Shown here piece by piece: positions 10,533 through 22,798 of a stretch of 64,000 nucleotides of DNA. The stretch is taken from contig KV919060.1 in NCBI GenBank assembly GCA_002049455.2, forward strand, positions 1-64,000, in the 5' to 3' direction. The notes below the pieces were generated by a model that worked only from the letters and a program-made list of their open reading frames with translations, was not told where the DNA came from and did no database searches. Position 1 is the stretch's first letter, and every line of letters starts with the position of its first letter. A program made the translations under genes and the position numbers. Source of the stretch: Porphyra umbilicalis. Lineage: Eukaryota > Rhodophyta > Bangiophyceae > Bangiales > Bangiaceae.

Positions 10533-12829
10533 TCACAACGCAAAGTCGGCGCAGAGCGCGTGTAGCGTCGCGTCGTCCCCCTCCGTATCCGCCGCGTCAA
10601 TGATCGAGAGCACCGCCGAGGAAGCCACGGCGGCCATGCTGTCCCAGCCGTTGGCGCCCAGCCGGCCGCCGCTCGACCGCGAGTGCCCCGACGCTGAGCC
10701 GCCCACGCCAATGACGCGGCCCAACGGCCAGCCAGTCGGCCGGCCGCTGCGGAAGGGGCCGCTCGCAAACGCTGCGGAACCCCACCCGCCGGTGCCCCAC
10801 AGCCGCAGTACGCACGCCGCACGCGCTTGGTCGCACCCACCCCCGCGTGCGAGGCCGTCGATGCGGCAGACGAGCAGTAGGAGCCACAGCCCGATATTTT
10901 GCCACCCGGGGGGCTCCTCCGCCCGGGCCGCCTCTTCTAGGAAGCCGATGGATGCCGCACATACCTCCTCGGCCAACTCCACCACGTCCTCATCCAGCTG
11001 GGCGGGAGGCGCTCGGGGGGGAGGTGCCCCAGACGGTCCGCCACGCTTGGCACCCCCCGCCGCGCTGGCGGCCGACCCGGCCGCGTCCACCGCCACGCCA
11101 TTCCCATTGCCGTGGCCGTGGCCGCCCGCCGCGAGTGGAGACGCCCCCATGGCCTCCCCATCCGGCGGCGGCTGTTCCCCATCCACCGACGCTGCTGTTG
11201 GCGGCAGCAGCGTCGGGTCGAGGCCCGAAGAGAGGGCCAACGCCACCACCCCCGCCACCGCCGTGGCGGCAATCAGAGTCGAGGTGTCGGTCGACAGCTG
11301 CGTCTTAGCTTGCGGCAGGGCGTCGCGCAGCAGCCGTGCGACGCGGGGCAAGCCGCCCCAAGAGCGGAGCCACTCGTCCGCAGCGCCGGGCACGGCGGCG
11401 ACGCGCCCCATATGTACAATAAGCGACTCCACCGCCCGTGCGCGCGCGCCCAAGCCAGCTGTCGCCGACCGGGAGCCGCTGAGCTTGCGTGATGACACCT
11501 CAATTTGGACCAGCAGCACGACGTCGCCGCCCGGTGGCTCCGTCCCACTCCACAGCTGGGTCAGGGCCAGCGCAATGTCGGTCCCAAAAATAGCCACCGC
11601 CGCTGGATGCACCGTTTCGCGGAGGAGATGCAGCACGTTGCTGCCGACAGACAGCACGCGCACGCCCCGTGATAATCCCCTGCTGCTACTGGTATGTGGC
11701 GGGGGATGTGGGGGCGCCGGCCGGCCACCACCGCCGCCGCCGCTGCTACCGCCGCCACCGCCGCCACCGCCGACGCCGGCATCGCCACGCCCTTGGGAGC
11801 CAGACGGGCCCGCACCGGTGCCTTCGGACGCGCCGCCCGCCGAGGTCCCCCCCTCCCTGCCCCCCCCGACGGGGTCTCCCCCCCCGCCGCCGCCACCGCA
11901 CTTGATCGCGTGCGTGCCCGCCGCTCGGCGACCATGCGAGGCGAGAGCGCCGCCTCGCGCTGCGCATTCATAAAATCCGCCAACGGCGTCAGGGACGTGT
12001 TGAGGCCACAGCGTAGGCGCGCCAGGCCAGGAAAAACCTTTTTGGGGTTGGCCTGCTGCGCCGCCGCCGCTAGCTGGTCGATTGCCGGCCACGCGGCCGG
12101 GTTGCGCCGCGCCGCCGCCCGCAGCAGCGCGACCACCCGGTCGTCACCACATAGCACGTCGACCGACTCGGGCGGGCAGATATCGAGCAGCAATCGGGTG
12201 GCCGACAGCAAGTCGTCGGCCTCCGAGTCGAGCGCCTTGCCGCCGGTGCCGGGCATCACGTCGTACCAGGGGAGCATCTCCAGCAGCAGCGCCGCAAAGC
12301 CCTCCTGCACCCGCCGCGACACGCCCGTGCCGGCCATGAAGCGGACGGTGTGGGCGAGCACGGACCGGGAACAGACCAATCCAGCCAACAGCGCGTACCG
12401 CAAGTACTTGAGCAACCGAGACGAAGGGGCCATCGCGGCGCTAATGACGTGCAGCAGGGAGGTGATGAGTGCATCCTCCGATGACGGATCCAACGCGGGC
12501 ACGTGCGGCTCGTCCGAGTCGACTACCGCCCCGACGTCGGCAGCCATCTCCTTTCGGGCGGCTTGCACAAACGCGGCGGGGGTTCTGGACAGCTTCCAGG
12601 ACGACACCACGACGCCATCCGCCATCACCCGCAGCTTTTGCTTGGCCCGCCCGGTCTTGAGGTTGGGCAGCGCGAGTGCGAGCGGCTGCGCGGGCGCATA
12701 CCGCTTTTTCCTCACGCGAAGCGGGGGCTTGGCAATAACTGGCCTCGGCTGGAGCCCCGCGGGCCGGCCCGCGTCCTTTGACGCCGCGCCTGCTGCCGCC
12801 GCCGCCGTGGGTACCAGCGCCACGGGCGA

Positions 12830-12862
<33 letters not shown>

Positions 12863-14288
12863 TGTAGCAGCAGCGGCCGCCGCGTGCTCGCCCCCACGTG
12901 CAGGGCTCGTCCGTGGGGGCACCCCCGGTGGGGACGGTTGTGGGCGCTGCCCCGGGCCCCCTTGTAATGGGCCCGTCGGCGCCTTCGCCAGCGCGGCTGG
13001 CGCCCCCGACGCCGACGGCGTGACCGACCCAGGCGGGGGCGCCCCCGCCGTGGGTGTCGTCGCCGCAGCGGCGGCCACCGCCGCGGGGCCCGACCGCCCC
13101 CTCGGCGGGGATGATTGCGGTGGTTGATGTTTTTTCCACATCGCCTCCTTGGCCGTCGACTGCGGCGGGGGTGGCGGTGGGGGCGGTTGCGGCAGTGGCG
13201 GACGCTCGGGCCGCGGGGGGCTCACCAGGTCCATGGCGGCGCCCCCGCCGGCGGGGGCGCCCGCCTTGGCCGCCGCCGCGGCCGCCGCCGCGGCCGCCAC
13301 CGGTGACGGCGACGGCGCAGCGGCGGCGGCAGCGGCAGCGGCGGCAGCGGCGGCGCCCCGTTCTGGGGGCGCTACCCCCAGCGCCTTGTCCGTTCCTTGG
13401 AGCAGCGCTTGGAGCTGAAAGTCGCCGTCGAGAAAGGCCGCCGACGGGCTCGCCAAGCCCGCCGGTGGGGACGTGGCCAGGCCCATGGCGCCCCGCCCCG
13501 GGGCGGGGTGCCGCGCCCCGCCCGGCGCCGCTCCTGGCGGCCGCGCCGGCGGTGGCCGGTCGGGCGAAAAGGCAGACGTTGGGGAGGGGAGCGACAGCGA
13601 AAAGGGCTGCCCCCCGAGCCCCCCCAGGGGCGACGCCATCCCCATCCCCGGCGGCGGGTAGGGCGACGGCGCCGCCGCCGCAGCCGCGCTCGCCGCCGCG
13701 GCCGTCCCCACACCCGCACCCGCGGGGGCCCCCCCGCCGCCCACCCCAGCGGCGGCACCCCCCGCACCGGGCGCCCGCGGCGTCCCGCCGCCGCCCACAG
13801 CGTCTGCGCCGCGCGGCAGCGCCACGCGCGGGGACGTCAGCCGCGCAAAGTGGGAGGAAAAGTCGGGCGGCGGTGGCACCTGCGACAGGTCTGGCTGCTT
13901 GCCGGGCGCCGCCTTTAACGCCGCCGCCAGCGCCGCCGCGGTGCCGGCCGACGGCGCGGCCGCGCCGGCGGCACTGCCGGGTGTCACGGGTGCGCCGCGG
14001 GCGGCGGCGGGCCCGCCGGCGCTGCCGGCCGCCGGCGCGCCCGGCCGACCGAGCCCCGCCGACATGTTGGCGCCGAGCGACAGCACCGGGTCGCCAAACG
14101 CGTCGGCGGCGGCGCCACCCGAGCCCGGTGGGCCCGGCGTCGGCAGCCCGCTGACGAGGCCGAGGCCAAAGCCCGGCGAGAAGGGCGTCAGGGGCGTCGC
14201 GCCGGCGCCACCCCCGCCCGGCGCCAGCGGCGTTGGCGGCATGGAGAGGCCCCCGAGCGTCAGCGCCGGATCGACGGCGGGCGCCCCA

Positions 14289-14348
<60 letters not shown>

Positions 14349-14764
14349 TTGGCGCCCGGCGGAGCGGCGACGGCACCGCCGCCGGGCGCCATGCCGGTGG
14401 CGCCGCCCGGCGGACCGCCGGGGAGCGCCGCCGAGGCGGCGGGGGCGGGGGCGCCCGCCGCGGCGGCGGGCGCGCCAGGGGCAGTCGGGGCGGCGGCGCC
14501 CCCCCCCCCGGGGCGGCGGCGGCCGCCAGCTCCGCCGCCCCCAACGCGCCCGCCGCCGCGTCGCCCGGCCGTGGGGTGTACCCCCCCCCTGAAAAGAACT
14601 GATCAAAGCAGTCCTCATCCGCCCCGCCCGGCCCCCCAAAGCCCGCCCCAAACCCCGACAGCAGGTCGTCGGCGCCGCCCTCGCTCGCAAAACCAAACGA
14701 CGGCAGCGTGCCGAGGGCGCCCCCGTCGGCCGACGCGCCCGCGCCGCCGTCCCCATCCCCATCC

Positions 14765-14799
<35 letters not shown>

Positions 14800-14955
14800 C
14801 GCGCCGCCAGTGGGGCTGGCGACACCCCCCCCGCCACCCCCGTCGGCCTCCCCAAACAGGCCGCTCATGTCCGGGCCACCCTCGGGCATGGGCGTCGAGC
14901 CGGGAAAGGTCGGGCCATCGTTGCCGGCGTTGAAGCGCGCCAGTAGCTCATCCAT
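10533..14955 (-). CDS. Very large Ala/Pro/Gly-rich protein, possible Mediator tail subunit (MED24/MED5-like)
   Basis: The minus-strand start MDELLARFNAG is at 14955 and the last frame ends in LHALCADFAL at 10533, about 1470 codons. Two frame changes are needed, one at the C11 run 14499-14509 and one near the C8 run 11878-11885; composition changes sharply at both, so assembly indels are likely. The first two thirds are low complexity with an Ala tract of about 20. A helical domain follows (about 12700-11980): RKKRYAPAQPLALALPNL, then LLKYLRYALLAGLVCSRSVL and QEGFAALLLEMLPWYDV. The YLRYAL..GLV..SVL pattern recalls the N-terminal helices of MED24, which is why a Mediator tail role is suggested, but the match is weak. 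Divergent from syntaxin. Confidence 0.4.
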
Positions 14956-16416
14956 CCCAGGGACAGCGGCGATTGCCGCACACCGCCGCGGCGGCGGCGC
15001 CCCCCCCCACCCCGCCCCCCCCTGACCGCCCCTCCCACGCACCCACGCCGCCCGCCGCGCCGACGGATGCGGCTGCTCGCTCCGACACGGGGCGGTGGCA
15101 GCCGCCTGACAATGGCGGCACTGAGGCGGGTTGCGTTGCACGCGCGATGGGGCAAGCCCCGCACACACCCACCCCCCACACGCGCGGGCGCACGAGAGAA
15201 ATCGTCCCACAGGCCCGTGCGGCGCGGGTCGGCGTGAAACGGCAGGGCCCTATCAATGGGTACTCACAGCTCGCGCACCCCGACAATCACGCAGCACCCA
15301 CCCCGACGCACACAGCCGCCAGTCACTGGTGATGGGCGGCAAGCCGCGCAAAAGGCCGCCGCGCGTGTGTCGCCGCCGGCCGTAGCGTTGTTGGCGTGTA
15401 CCGCCAGGTGGTCGGCGGGGACGACCCGCCCCCCCCCCCCCCCCCCCCCCCCCCCCCCAGTGCCCCCCCACGGCACACACCTCGGCGCGCAGGCCCCACG
15501 GCACCGCGGCGGCGGCGGCGCGCAGCAGTCGCGGCGGCGTCGGTCGTGGCGGACGCGCGGCGGCGGCCCGCTAGTCGTGGCAGTGCGCCGCCCCCGCGTC
15601 GCGACACCGCCCGCGCGGGCTCGCGTACGCACGGCCGGCAGCGGCGGCGCCAGCGGGGGGCGGGCGCGCGGGCGCGGTGCGCGGCAACGCTACGCGGCCG
15701 CGCGCGCTCGACAGCGGCAGCGTCCGCGTGGGCCGCCCACTCTGCTTCCCGCGCGTCACCCCGCATCCGCGCACAGCGGCGGGCGCGCGTGTGGTCTGGG
15801 AACAGCGTGGGGGGGGTGCTGCCCGGGCAACGGGCAAGGACAGCCCGCCTCTGCCCGTCGAAACGACGGTGGCGCGCCCTACACCCGACAAGAACTCGGC
15901 TTTACAGCAATGAGGGAGGCTGCCTCAGACTCACGCTGGGCCACGCTGTCTATGCGCTCTGCCGGGTGGTTGGTCGACCCAGGGAAAACAAATACGGCAC
16001 GGCTCCAAAACGCTCGACCGGATATCGGGTTTGGGGGGAGCAATACAGTTGCAACGGGAACGCTGCCCTGCAGGCCTGTGGAACCACGTCGTGGACGGGT
16101 GCCGCCCCCCCGTTTTTCAAGTCGCCCACCAGCAGATGCGGGGCTGGGATAGCCGCAACCGCCGCTTGGGCCTGTATTACCTCTACGTAGAGGCCCCACC
16201 AGCGTCGCGCGTTCCCCGTCCGCGCCCTGGCTCGCCTTGCCCGCCGCCGCGCCCGCCCCGTGGCGGCGGCAACGCCCGGCTCTCCCCGTCCGCCTCTGGC
16301 GGCTGCCCGTCGTCCGCCCTGCGCGTCCAGCGCCCCCTCGCCCCCCCCCCCCCCCCCCCACCCCCGTGCGCTCCCGCGGTGCCGCCCATTGGCGGTCGCG
16401 GTCGCCGGCGGCCGCC
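14956..16416. other. Divergent intergenic region
   Basis: 1.46 kb between two divergent start codons, so it should hold both promoters. It is very GC-rich with a C run of about 28 (15431-15458) and another of about 19 (16341-16359). No convincing gene or RNA; the long frames here are compositional. Confidence 0.5.
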
Positions 16417-17525
16417 ATGTCCTTTGCAGACCTGCCCGCGACGCCGACCCCCCCCCCCCCCGCCCCCTCACGGGCGCCCCCCCCCCCCCCCGCCCCGACC
16501 GGCGGGCGGCCGCCACGGCAGCCGTCGCCCGGGGCGGCGGCGCACGCTGCCGCCGCCGCCACCGTCCGGCGGGCGCTCGGTGAGTTGGGGACCAACAGCG
16601 CGGCGCTGACGGGGCTCGCCAAGACTGTCACGACGGCGGCGCGGGCGGGGCGGCGGGGCGGCGGGGGGGGGGGGGGGGGGACGCCTCCCGCCAAGCCCTC
16701 GGCCACATGCGGGCGCTGCGGTCGCGCAACCGGGTGCTGGCGCGGGAGGCGGCGGGTGGGCTCGCCGCCCTCGACGCGCTCGCCGCCACGCCGGGCGGGC
16801 GCGGCGGCGGCGGCGGCGGCGGCGGCAGCGGTGGCAATGGCGGCGGTGGTGGCAATGGCGGCGACGCGTCGGCCAGGGCCGCCGAAACCGCCCACCTGCG
16901 CACCGCGTTTGAGGCGGCCGCCCGCGACTTTCGGGCGGCCGTCACCGTGTCGGTCGGCGCAGAGGCGGCGGCGGCGTCGGCGGCGCCCGCCGCGGCGGCT
17001 GCGTGGGCGGCGACCGGTGCCAGCGGCGACGTGGCGGCGCTGACGGGTGGCGGCGGCGGCGGCGGCCTCGACGGCCTCCCCGGGTCGGGCGAGCGCGCGC
17101 CGCTGCTCGGCGGTGGTGGCGGCGCCGGCGGCGGCGACGCGGCCGCCTCGTACGGCGCCCCGTCGCCCCTGCCGCCGACCGCGTCGGCGCAGCTGATGGC
17201 GCGGCGCAACGATGCGGCGGTGCGGGAGGTGCGGTCGACGACGGCGCTGCTGGCGGAGCGGGACGCGGAGCTGGCGGCCGTCGCCGCCGCCTCGGCCGAG
17301 ACGGCGGCGATCATGCGGGACTTGGCGGGGATGATTGGGGAGCAGGGCGACACGGTGGTGGAGGTGGCCAACAACCTTGAAGACGCTGCCGTGGACGTTG
17401 GGCGTGCGCGCGCGCAGCTGGCCACCACGGCGTCGCGCAAGGGCCTCCGCCGGCGTCTGTTTTGGGGGGCCCTCCTGATTGTGGTCGTGGCCATTGTCGT
17501 GGCCATCCGGCTTCTGCTGGGCTGA
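16417..17525 (+). CDS. Syntaxin-like Qa-SNARE
   Basis: The start is MSFADLPATP at 16417 after GCCGCC. A Pro-rich N-terminus leads to RRALGELGTNSAALTGLAKTV, which fits the start of the Habc bundle. A G18 run (16663-16680) coincides with a frame change; the following frame continues ALGHMRALRSRNRVLAREA. The C-terminal SNARE motif includes LLAERDAELAAVAAASAE and MRDLAGMIGEQGDTVVEV, with the zero-layer Gln in GEQG, followed by basic residues and a single membrane anchor (FWGALLIVVVAIVVAIRLLLG, about the last 21 residues). This is the standard Qa-SNARE order and implies endomembrane fusion, most like the endosomal syntaxin 7/12 group. The frame break is probably a homopolymer length error. Convergent with CCT1 (392 bp apart). 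Confidence 0.8.
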
Positions 17526-17917
17526 GGCGGCGGTTGCTGATGAGGGGGGGAGGCCAATGGCTGCCCTGCTCTGCTGCGCCGGGCGCACCGGTAGTCACCG
17601 CGCCCGGTCACGTGCGTGTAGTCTCAAGACCCACACTTAACAGGCTCAGTTTTCTCGACCGTGGTGGGTGGTGGTTGCGGTGTTGGCCACGCTCCAGCGG
17701 GGCACGCAGAGACCCGCCCATTCCGTACCGGCAGCGTGGGGCTTGCCGGTGCCCACCATGGCGCGTCTGACCACCGGCAATGGTGGATCAGTGAGAGCGG
17801 CAAGTGGGCGGGGGGGGGTGAAGCGGATGCAGCGAGCGGCGGGCGGCCACCACGGTGGCAGTGGCGAGGAAGCACGGGGGTGTGGTTGCCGACTACCCAG
17901 CAACCACTCCCATCCCA
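17526..17917. other. Convergent intergenic region
   Basis: 392 bp between the 3' ends of syntaxin and CCT1. No gene seen. Confidence 0.5.
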
Positions 17918-19771
17918 TCAGCCTTCGGGGTCCGCATCCTTGCGCGCCACGTCGACCGAATCGTCGATGCGCAGGATGGTGATGGCGGCCTCGGCGGCAA
18001 ACTGGATCGACTTGATCTTGGACAGCGCCGGCTCGACGACGCCCGCGCGGCTGCTGTTGCGGACGACCCCCCGGCTCAAGTCGAGCCCCGTGTGGGCGAG
18101 CCCCGCCTTGCCCTCCTCCGTTTGCGCAACGTAGTGGGCGGCGCGCAGGCGGGCGACCAGGTCCGTCGCGTCGAGCGCCGCGTTGACAGCCAGCGTCTTG
18201 GGGATGGCCAGCAGCGAGTCTGCAAACTGCGCAATCGCCAGCTGCTCCCGCGAGCCGAGCATCGTCGCAAAGTTGTCGAGGTAGACGGAGAGGGCCGCCT
18301 CCACGGCGCCGCCGCCGGGGACGACCGTGCCCGACTCGACGGTGCGCTTGACGACGCAGATGGCGTCGTGGAACGAGCGCCCCATCTCGTCGCACATGTA
18401 CTCGTTGGGGCCCCGCAGCAGGACCGAGCACGCGGCGGTGGAGCGGCAGCCGCGGAGCACCGTCACGGTGTCGTCGCGGATACGGCGCTCCGCCGCCTCT
18501 TCCGCGGTGCCCAGCTGGGAGGCGTCGAGGGACTCGGCGCCCGACAGGTCCGCGAGGGAGCCCTGCACGACCGCACCCGTCGCTTTGGCCACCCGCTTGA
18601 CGTCGGCGAGCGGCACCCGCCGCAGGGCAATGGCCCCGGCTTCCACAAAGTACTTGAGCGCCGCGTCGTCAATGCCCTTGGTGGTGAGGATGACGTTGGC
18701 GCCCGACGCGAGGATGGCCTTGACGCGGTCCCGCGTAATGTCCAGCTCCTTCTCTTGAGCCGCATTCAGCGCCGACGCGTCGTCAATCTGCACCTGGATG
18801 CCCATCTTCATCTTCGTCCGCCGCAAGTCAACGTCCAAGCAGGCCACCCGGGCGGGCGCCACCCGGGAGGGCATGCCCTTGGCTGCCCGCCCGCTGTTGA
18901 TCGCCACGCCGGGAAGGAGCTCGCTCTCCCGCGCCGACCGGCCCTGACACTTGAGCACGTGGACCGACTTGATGGGGTACGACGCGGGCACCCCATCCTT
19001 GCCACCGCCCGTTTTGACGGACAGCACCGCGTCGACGGCCACGTTGGCAAAGTGGGTCGACTCGGCTGAGCCGAGGATTTTGGACGACAGGGACGTGCGG
19101 GCGGCGTTGACCAGAAGCTCCCGCCCCAGTTTCTCGACGGGTGTGGCCTGGAGGGGGTGGGGGAGCGGGGAAGTGACATCCAGCAACGTGACACAGTGGG
19201 GTGCGGCACATGCACGCGTGTGGTAGCGTCAGAGACAGCCACGCAAGGCAATCAGTCCGTCAGCGCTGACGAGCAGTCTGAGCAGGGCATGGGCGGCGAC
19301 CAGTCGTAGAACCACAACCCGACCGATAGCTCGAACGCCCACGACTCGGGACACGGACGCACGTACCATCTTGTCCCGTATGTACTTGCACGCTTCCCGC
19401 ATGGCCAGTCGGTAGCCGGCAATGATGTTGGTCGGATGAATCCTGGCAGCGACCAAGTCGTTGGCACGCTTCAGCAGCTCCGCCGCCAGGATCACTACCG
19501 ACGTGGTACCGTCACCCACCTCCTGGTCCTGCTGTTGGGCCAGCTCAGTCAGCACACGGGCGGCGGGGTGCTCGACTTCCAGCAGCCCGACAATTGTCGC
19601 TCCGTCATTCGTGACCGTCACGTCGCCGACCTCATCCACCAGCATCTTATCTAGCCCCTGCGGACCCAGGCTGGACCGCAGTATGTTGGCCACCGCCACA
19701 CATGCGGTGACGTTGGCCGTGCGCACATCCTGGCCGCTCTCCCGCGTGCCGCTGATAGCGAGGGACGACAT
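17918..19771 (-). CDS. CCT1: T-complex protein 1 subunit alpha (CCT1/TCP1), two exons
   Basis: Exon 1 is 19367-19771 and exon 2 is 17918-19147, separated by a 219-bp intron with a GTACGT donor and a CCAG acceptor, phase 0. The spliced product is 544 residues, the normal length for CCT alpha. It is one of eight subunits of the cytosolic chaperonin that folds actin and tubulin. Visible family motifs include LGPQGLDKMLVD, GDVTVTNDGATI, VGDGTTSVVI (nucleotide binding), GANVILTTKGIDD, PGGGAVEAALS and the C-terminal AAITILRIDD. Alpha rather than another subunit is indicated by KTKMKMGIQVQI and NEYMCDEMGRSFHDAICVVKR. The start at 19771 (MSSLAISGTRESG) is chosen because upstream residues in that frame show no homology. 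No defects seen. Confidence 0.95.
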
Positions 19772-20781
19772 GGCCGACAGTAACGCCGCCGACTGCCAGC
19801 AGGCGACACGATTCACCAATAACCTTCTGGATGAGGACGATGAAGAATGCCGAATAGGGCGAAGAAGGAATAGGCAGAGGTCGGACGGAGCAACGCCCAA
19901 GAAGGGATCGAGACGACCGCGCCGCGCAGAGACCCGGATCAAAGCAAGACTGGATCCAACCCCCAAGTGTTGAACAAAATCAGTGGCACACTCTGCTGTA
20001 ATTCCTTTTCATCGCTCAAGAACCTTCTCGATGGAAAAAGGCGGGAATTCGAAGCGACTGATCGTTTTGCGACCAAAGCACGGGCGTTTCACTGCACGTC
20101 CTACGGGTAATACGGCGACGGCAGGTCCATCGTGGCCAGCTACTCCGTCGCAGATAGTGCGCGCGGTGGGACTGCATGCGGTTGCCCGTGCTTGCGCAGT
20201 GCCGGTGTATGGGAGCATGACGCCACTACCCTGTAATAGGCGGTCGTCAGCACGTAACGTACATAACAGCTGAAGCCGGAAAGCTCAGGGGTTTCAGGAG
20301 CTGTGCCCAACATACAGTCACCCTCAATTGTGTCACGCAGCAGGTGAGATATCACTTGACACAGCACGCCCGCTGGTGGCGCCACCATACCAAAACCTCG
20401 TCGACTGAGAGGGCATGCAAGACAGCGAGAACCTCTCGAACTATGCGCACTATACTACACAAAGCGCCCGCTGGAAACAGCCTAGGCCGAAACACACACA
20501 AGCAATGAAACATCAGTGGAAGTCACCAGTCCAGCATCAACACCCCGACGCAAACACCACGCGGGGAGCCGCCCGCCAACAACCACGGATGTACACAAAC
20601 ATCGTGTCATCGCCCTCCCCCAACCCATACAGCCTGACTCTTGCCACGGCGCGGCAGAGGCCCAGGCTAGCAGGATGAGTGCCACAGTACCCAAAACAGG
20701 TCAACCAACGAGGCGTGGCAGACGCGCGCGCACGACCACCGCACAGCCTGCGCTCACCCCCACACCGCCCACGTTGGGCGG
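19772..20781. other. Intergenic region
   Basis: Promoter side of CCT1 and 3' side of the akirin-like gene, both on the minus strand. No gene, RNA or repeat was recognised. Confidence 0.5.
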
Positions 20782-21684
20782 TCAGGAGAGGTAGCTCAGC
20801 TCGCGGCCGGAATAGTGCCGTGTCACCGCGTCCTGGTTGAACCGGCTGAAGTTGTTCCACTGCTCCGCCAGGCGCTCGGCCAGTAGTGCCTCCATCGACG
20901 CACGCGCGTCGGCTTCGGCACTGGCCACCGCCTGTGACACCGCCGACGCCACATCGGCGGTGGTGTAGAGACGCTCTCCCGACGCGGTCGCAGCCGACAC
21001 GACCTTGCGCAGCCGTTTTGGCACCGCCATCCACACGCTGCCGCGTGGGGGAGGAGGCGCCACCACCCCGCCACCAGCAACACCGCCGCTGTCCGCTGGT
21101 CCGCCTAGCGAAGACCCCAAAGGTGCTACCGCCGAGCCGATCGGCCCGCCGAGGCCGGCACCCGCCGTGGTCGTGCGCATGCAGGTCGACGCCGCGCCGA
21201 CAACCGACGACGACACCGCAAGGCCCGTCGCCGGCCGGGCACCCCCGCCGTGGCCGCCACCCGAACCGGCGGCGACCGCCTTGGCAGCAGCGCCGCCGCT
21301 CGAGTCTGACGACGAGCCATCACTTTCTTGCATGGCCCCTGGTGAGCGGCGCAATCTCCGCGTGCCGCTCACAAAGCGGCGCCCGTTTACGGGGGTCGAT
21401 GGCCCCCTCGTCACGGCGGGAACGACCCCCTCGTCAGAAGAAACGCTCGACGGGCGCGCAAAACCGGCGGCGCCCGTCGCCCAGCCGGACGCCGGCGCAC
21501 CCACACCACTGCGGCCAGCAGCGGCCGCGCCATCTGGGCGGTAGCGCTTGCCGGCCGGCGGAGCAAGAAAGTGGATGCGGTGGGGCGTGCATGGCGCCAT
21601 GACCGGCGACGGAACACCGTCAATGGACATCGAGTCGAATGGGCGCTTGTTCGTAGCCGGGTTGGCCGCCAGCACCTGCGACAT
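20782..21684 (-). CDS. Akirin-like nuclear protein
   Basis: 300 residues from the ATG at 21684 (MSQVLAANPATNKRPFDSM). The match is at the two ends, as in animal akirins: an N-terminal KRPFDSM patch near a basic cluster, and a C-terminal helix with LAERLAEQWNNFSRFNQDAV ending in ELSYLS. Akirins end in SYVS or SYLS, and in human AKIRIN2 this tail binds proteasomes and drives their nuclear import. The middle is a disordered Ala/Gly/Ser linker, making it longer than the usual ~200 residues. A role in nuclear transcription or proteasome import is inferred from the family. The gene is divergent from fibrillin across 1.1 kb. Confidence 0.6.
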   Translation of the reverse strand: MSQVLAANPATNKRPFDSMSIDGVPSPVMAPCTPHRIHFLAPPAGKRYRPDGAAAAGRSGVGAPASGWATGAAGFARPSSVSSDEGVVPAVTRGPSTPVNGRRFVSGTRRLRRSPGAMQESDGSSSDSSGGAAAKAVAAGSGGGHGGGARPATGLAVSSSVVGAASTCMRTTTAGAGLGGPIGSAVAPLGSSLGGPADSGGVAGGGVVAPPPPRGSVWMAVPKRLRKVVSAATASGERLYTTADVASAVSQAVASAEADARASMEALLAERLAEQWNNFSRFNQDAVTRHYSGRELSYLS

Positions 21685-22798
21685 GGTGGCGGGCAGGGGG
21701 AAACCGGTTGGCGTCGGTGATACAAAGGGGTGATGGAGGCCCGGGATGTGGCGCGCGGGGAATCCAATATGGGGAAGCGGTGGGAGCTGAAGACGACACC
21801 ACAACGTCGGCTTACGCCGCCAAAAACGGGGAGGAAGATGATGATGTGGGCGGTGAAAGCACCAAACAAAGGGGGACGGTCACGGCGAGGAGTATGAAAG
21901 CCGCAGGGGGAATCAGGTCCGCGTGGTCAACAGCGAGTCCGTGGCAAGGGTGGGTGGGGGAGCGGGGACAAGATGTCGGTGGCAAGAAGAAGACAAACCA
22001 CCGTCACGTGGGGGTGGCAGTGCGGACGCGACGTGCACAGCGCGCAAGCGCACGGAGCACCCACGCTGCCGGCCGAGCAGGAGGGGGAGGGTCGCGTGGC
22101 CAATTGCAGCCTGGTAAGCGCCAGGAGGAGGAGGGGTGGGCGAGGGCGTGCGGGGGCCCACGCGGCGCGGCAGCACGGTGAGGGCGCGTCCAGCGGGTAG
22201 GCGTCGACCTGCCCTCTTGACGACCTCTGCGGGGTCGTCAGCGGCTGGTGAACGCGCTGGCAAGGGTCGGCGACGGGTGCTGGCTGGCCCGCGACGACAC
22301 TCGACGGGTGTGCCGGATACACCGTCTAAGTAGCCTCCAGTGATTTGATAGTCAACGGAAAAAAAGGTGCGAGTGCGCGCCACTTGACCACTGTGGGACG
22401 CGCTCTGCAAGGACCTCAAAACGGCTGGGACGCTTGGCGGGCGGATGGGCAGTGTTGGCAAGATGGGATGCATACTACTACTTATCGATTTTTGGCAACG
22501 TCACTTAGTATTTATGTTCGCCAAAGAAACAATTGGCGAAAGTGATCTAACCACCGTTGGTTTGTGCTGCTGTGTTCACCTGATCAGGCCCGCCGCATCG
22601 CCTCAGCTGAGCGCGCGATCATCTGAGCGCGCGATGCGGCGGGCCGTCGTCTCTGCGACCCAGCCCTGCCATACACCCGTTCCATTGTCTTCTTTTTGTT
22701 TCCCCTCACAGCAGCGACCTCGTCAGGGAGCTACCAGCTGCACTGGCCACCAACCTCCTCTCCTGACGCCCCTACCACCAGCGCCTTGCTCTCACACC
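21685..22798. other. Divergent intergenic region
   Basis: 1.1 kb between the akirin-like and fibrillin starts; it should carry both promoters. It holds the perfect hairpin at 22587-22645 and a smaller inverted pair TTCGCCAA/TTGGCGAA near 22515-22540. No gene seen. Confidence 0.5.
22587..22645 (+). promoter_or_regulatory. Perfect 15-bp hairpin upstream of fibrillin
   Basis: Arms GGCCCGCCGCATCGC (22587-22601) and its exact complement (22631-22645) flank a 29-nt loop. A 13-bp direct repeat CTGAGCGCGCGAT starts at 22607 in the loop and recurs at 22623, running into the right arm. It lies 154 bp before the ATG, in the promoter or 5' leader. The function is unknown. Confidence 0.55.
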
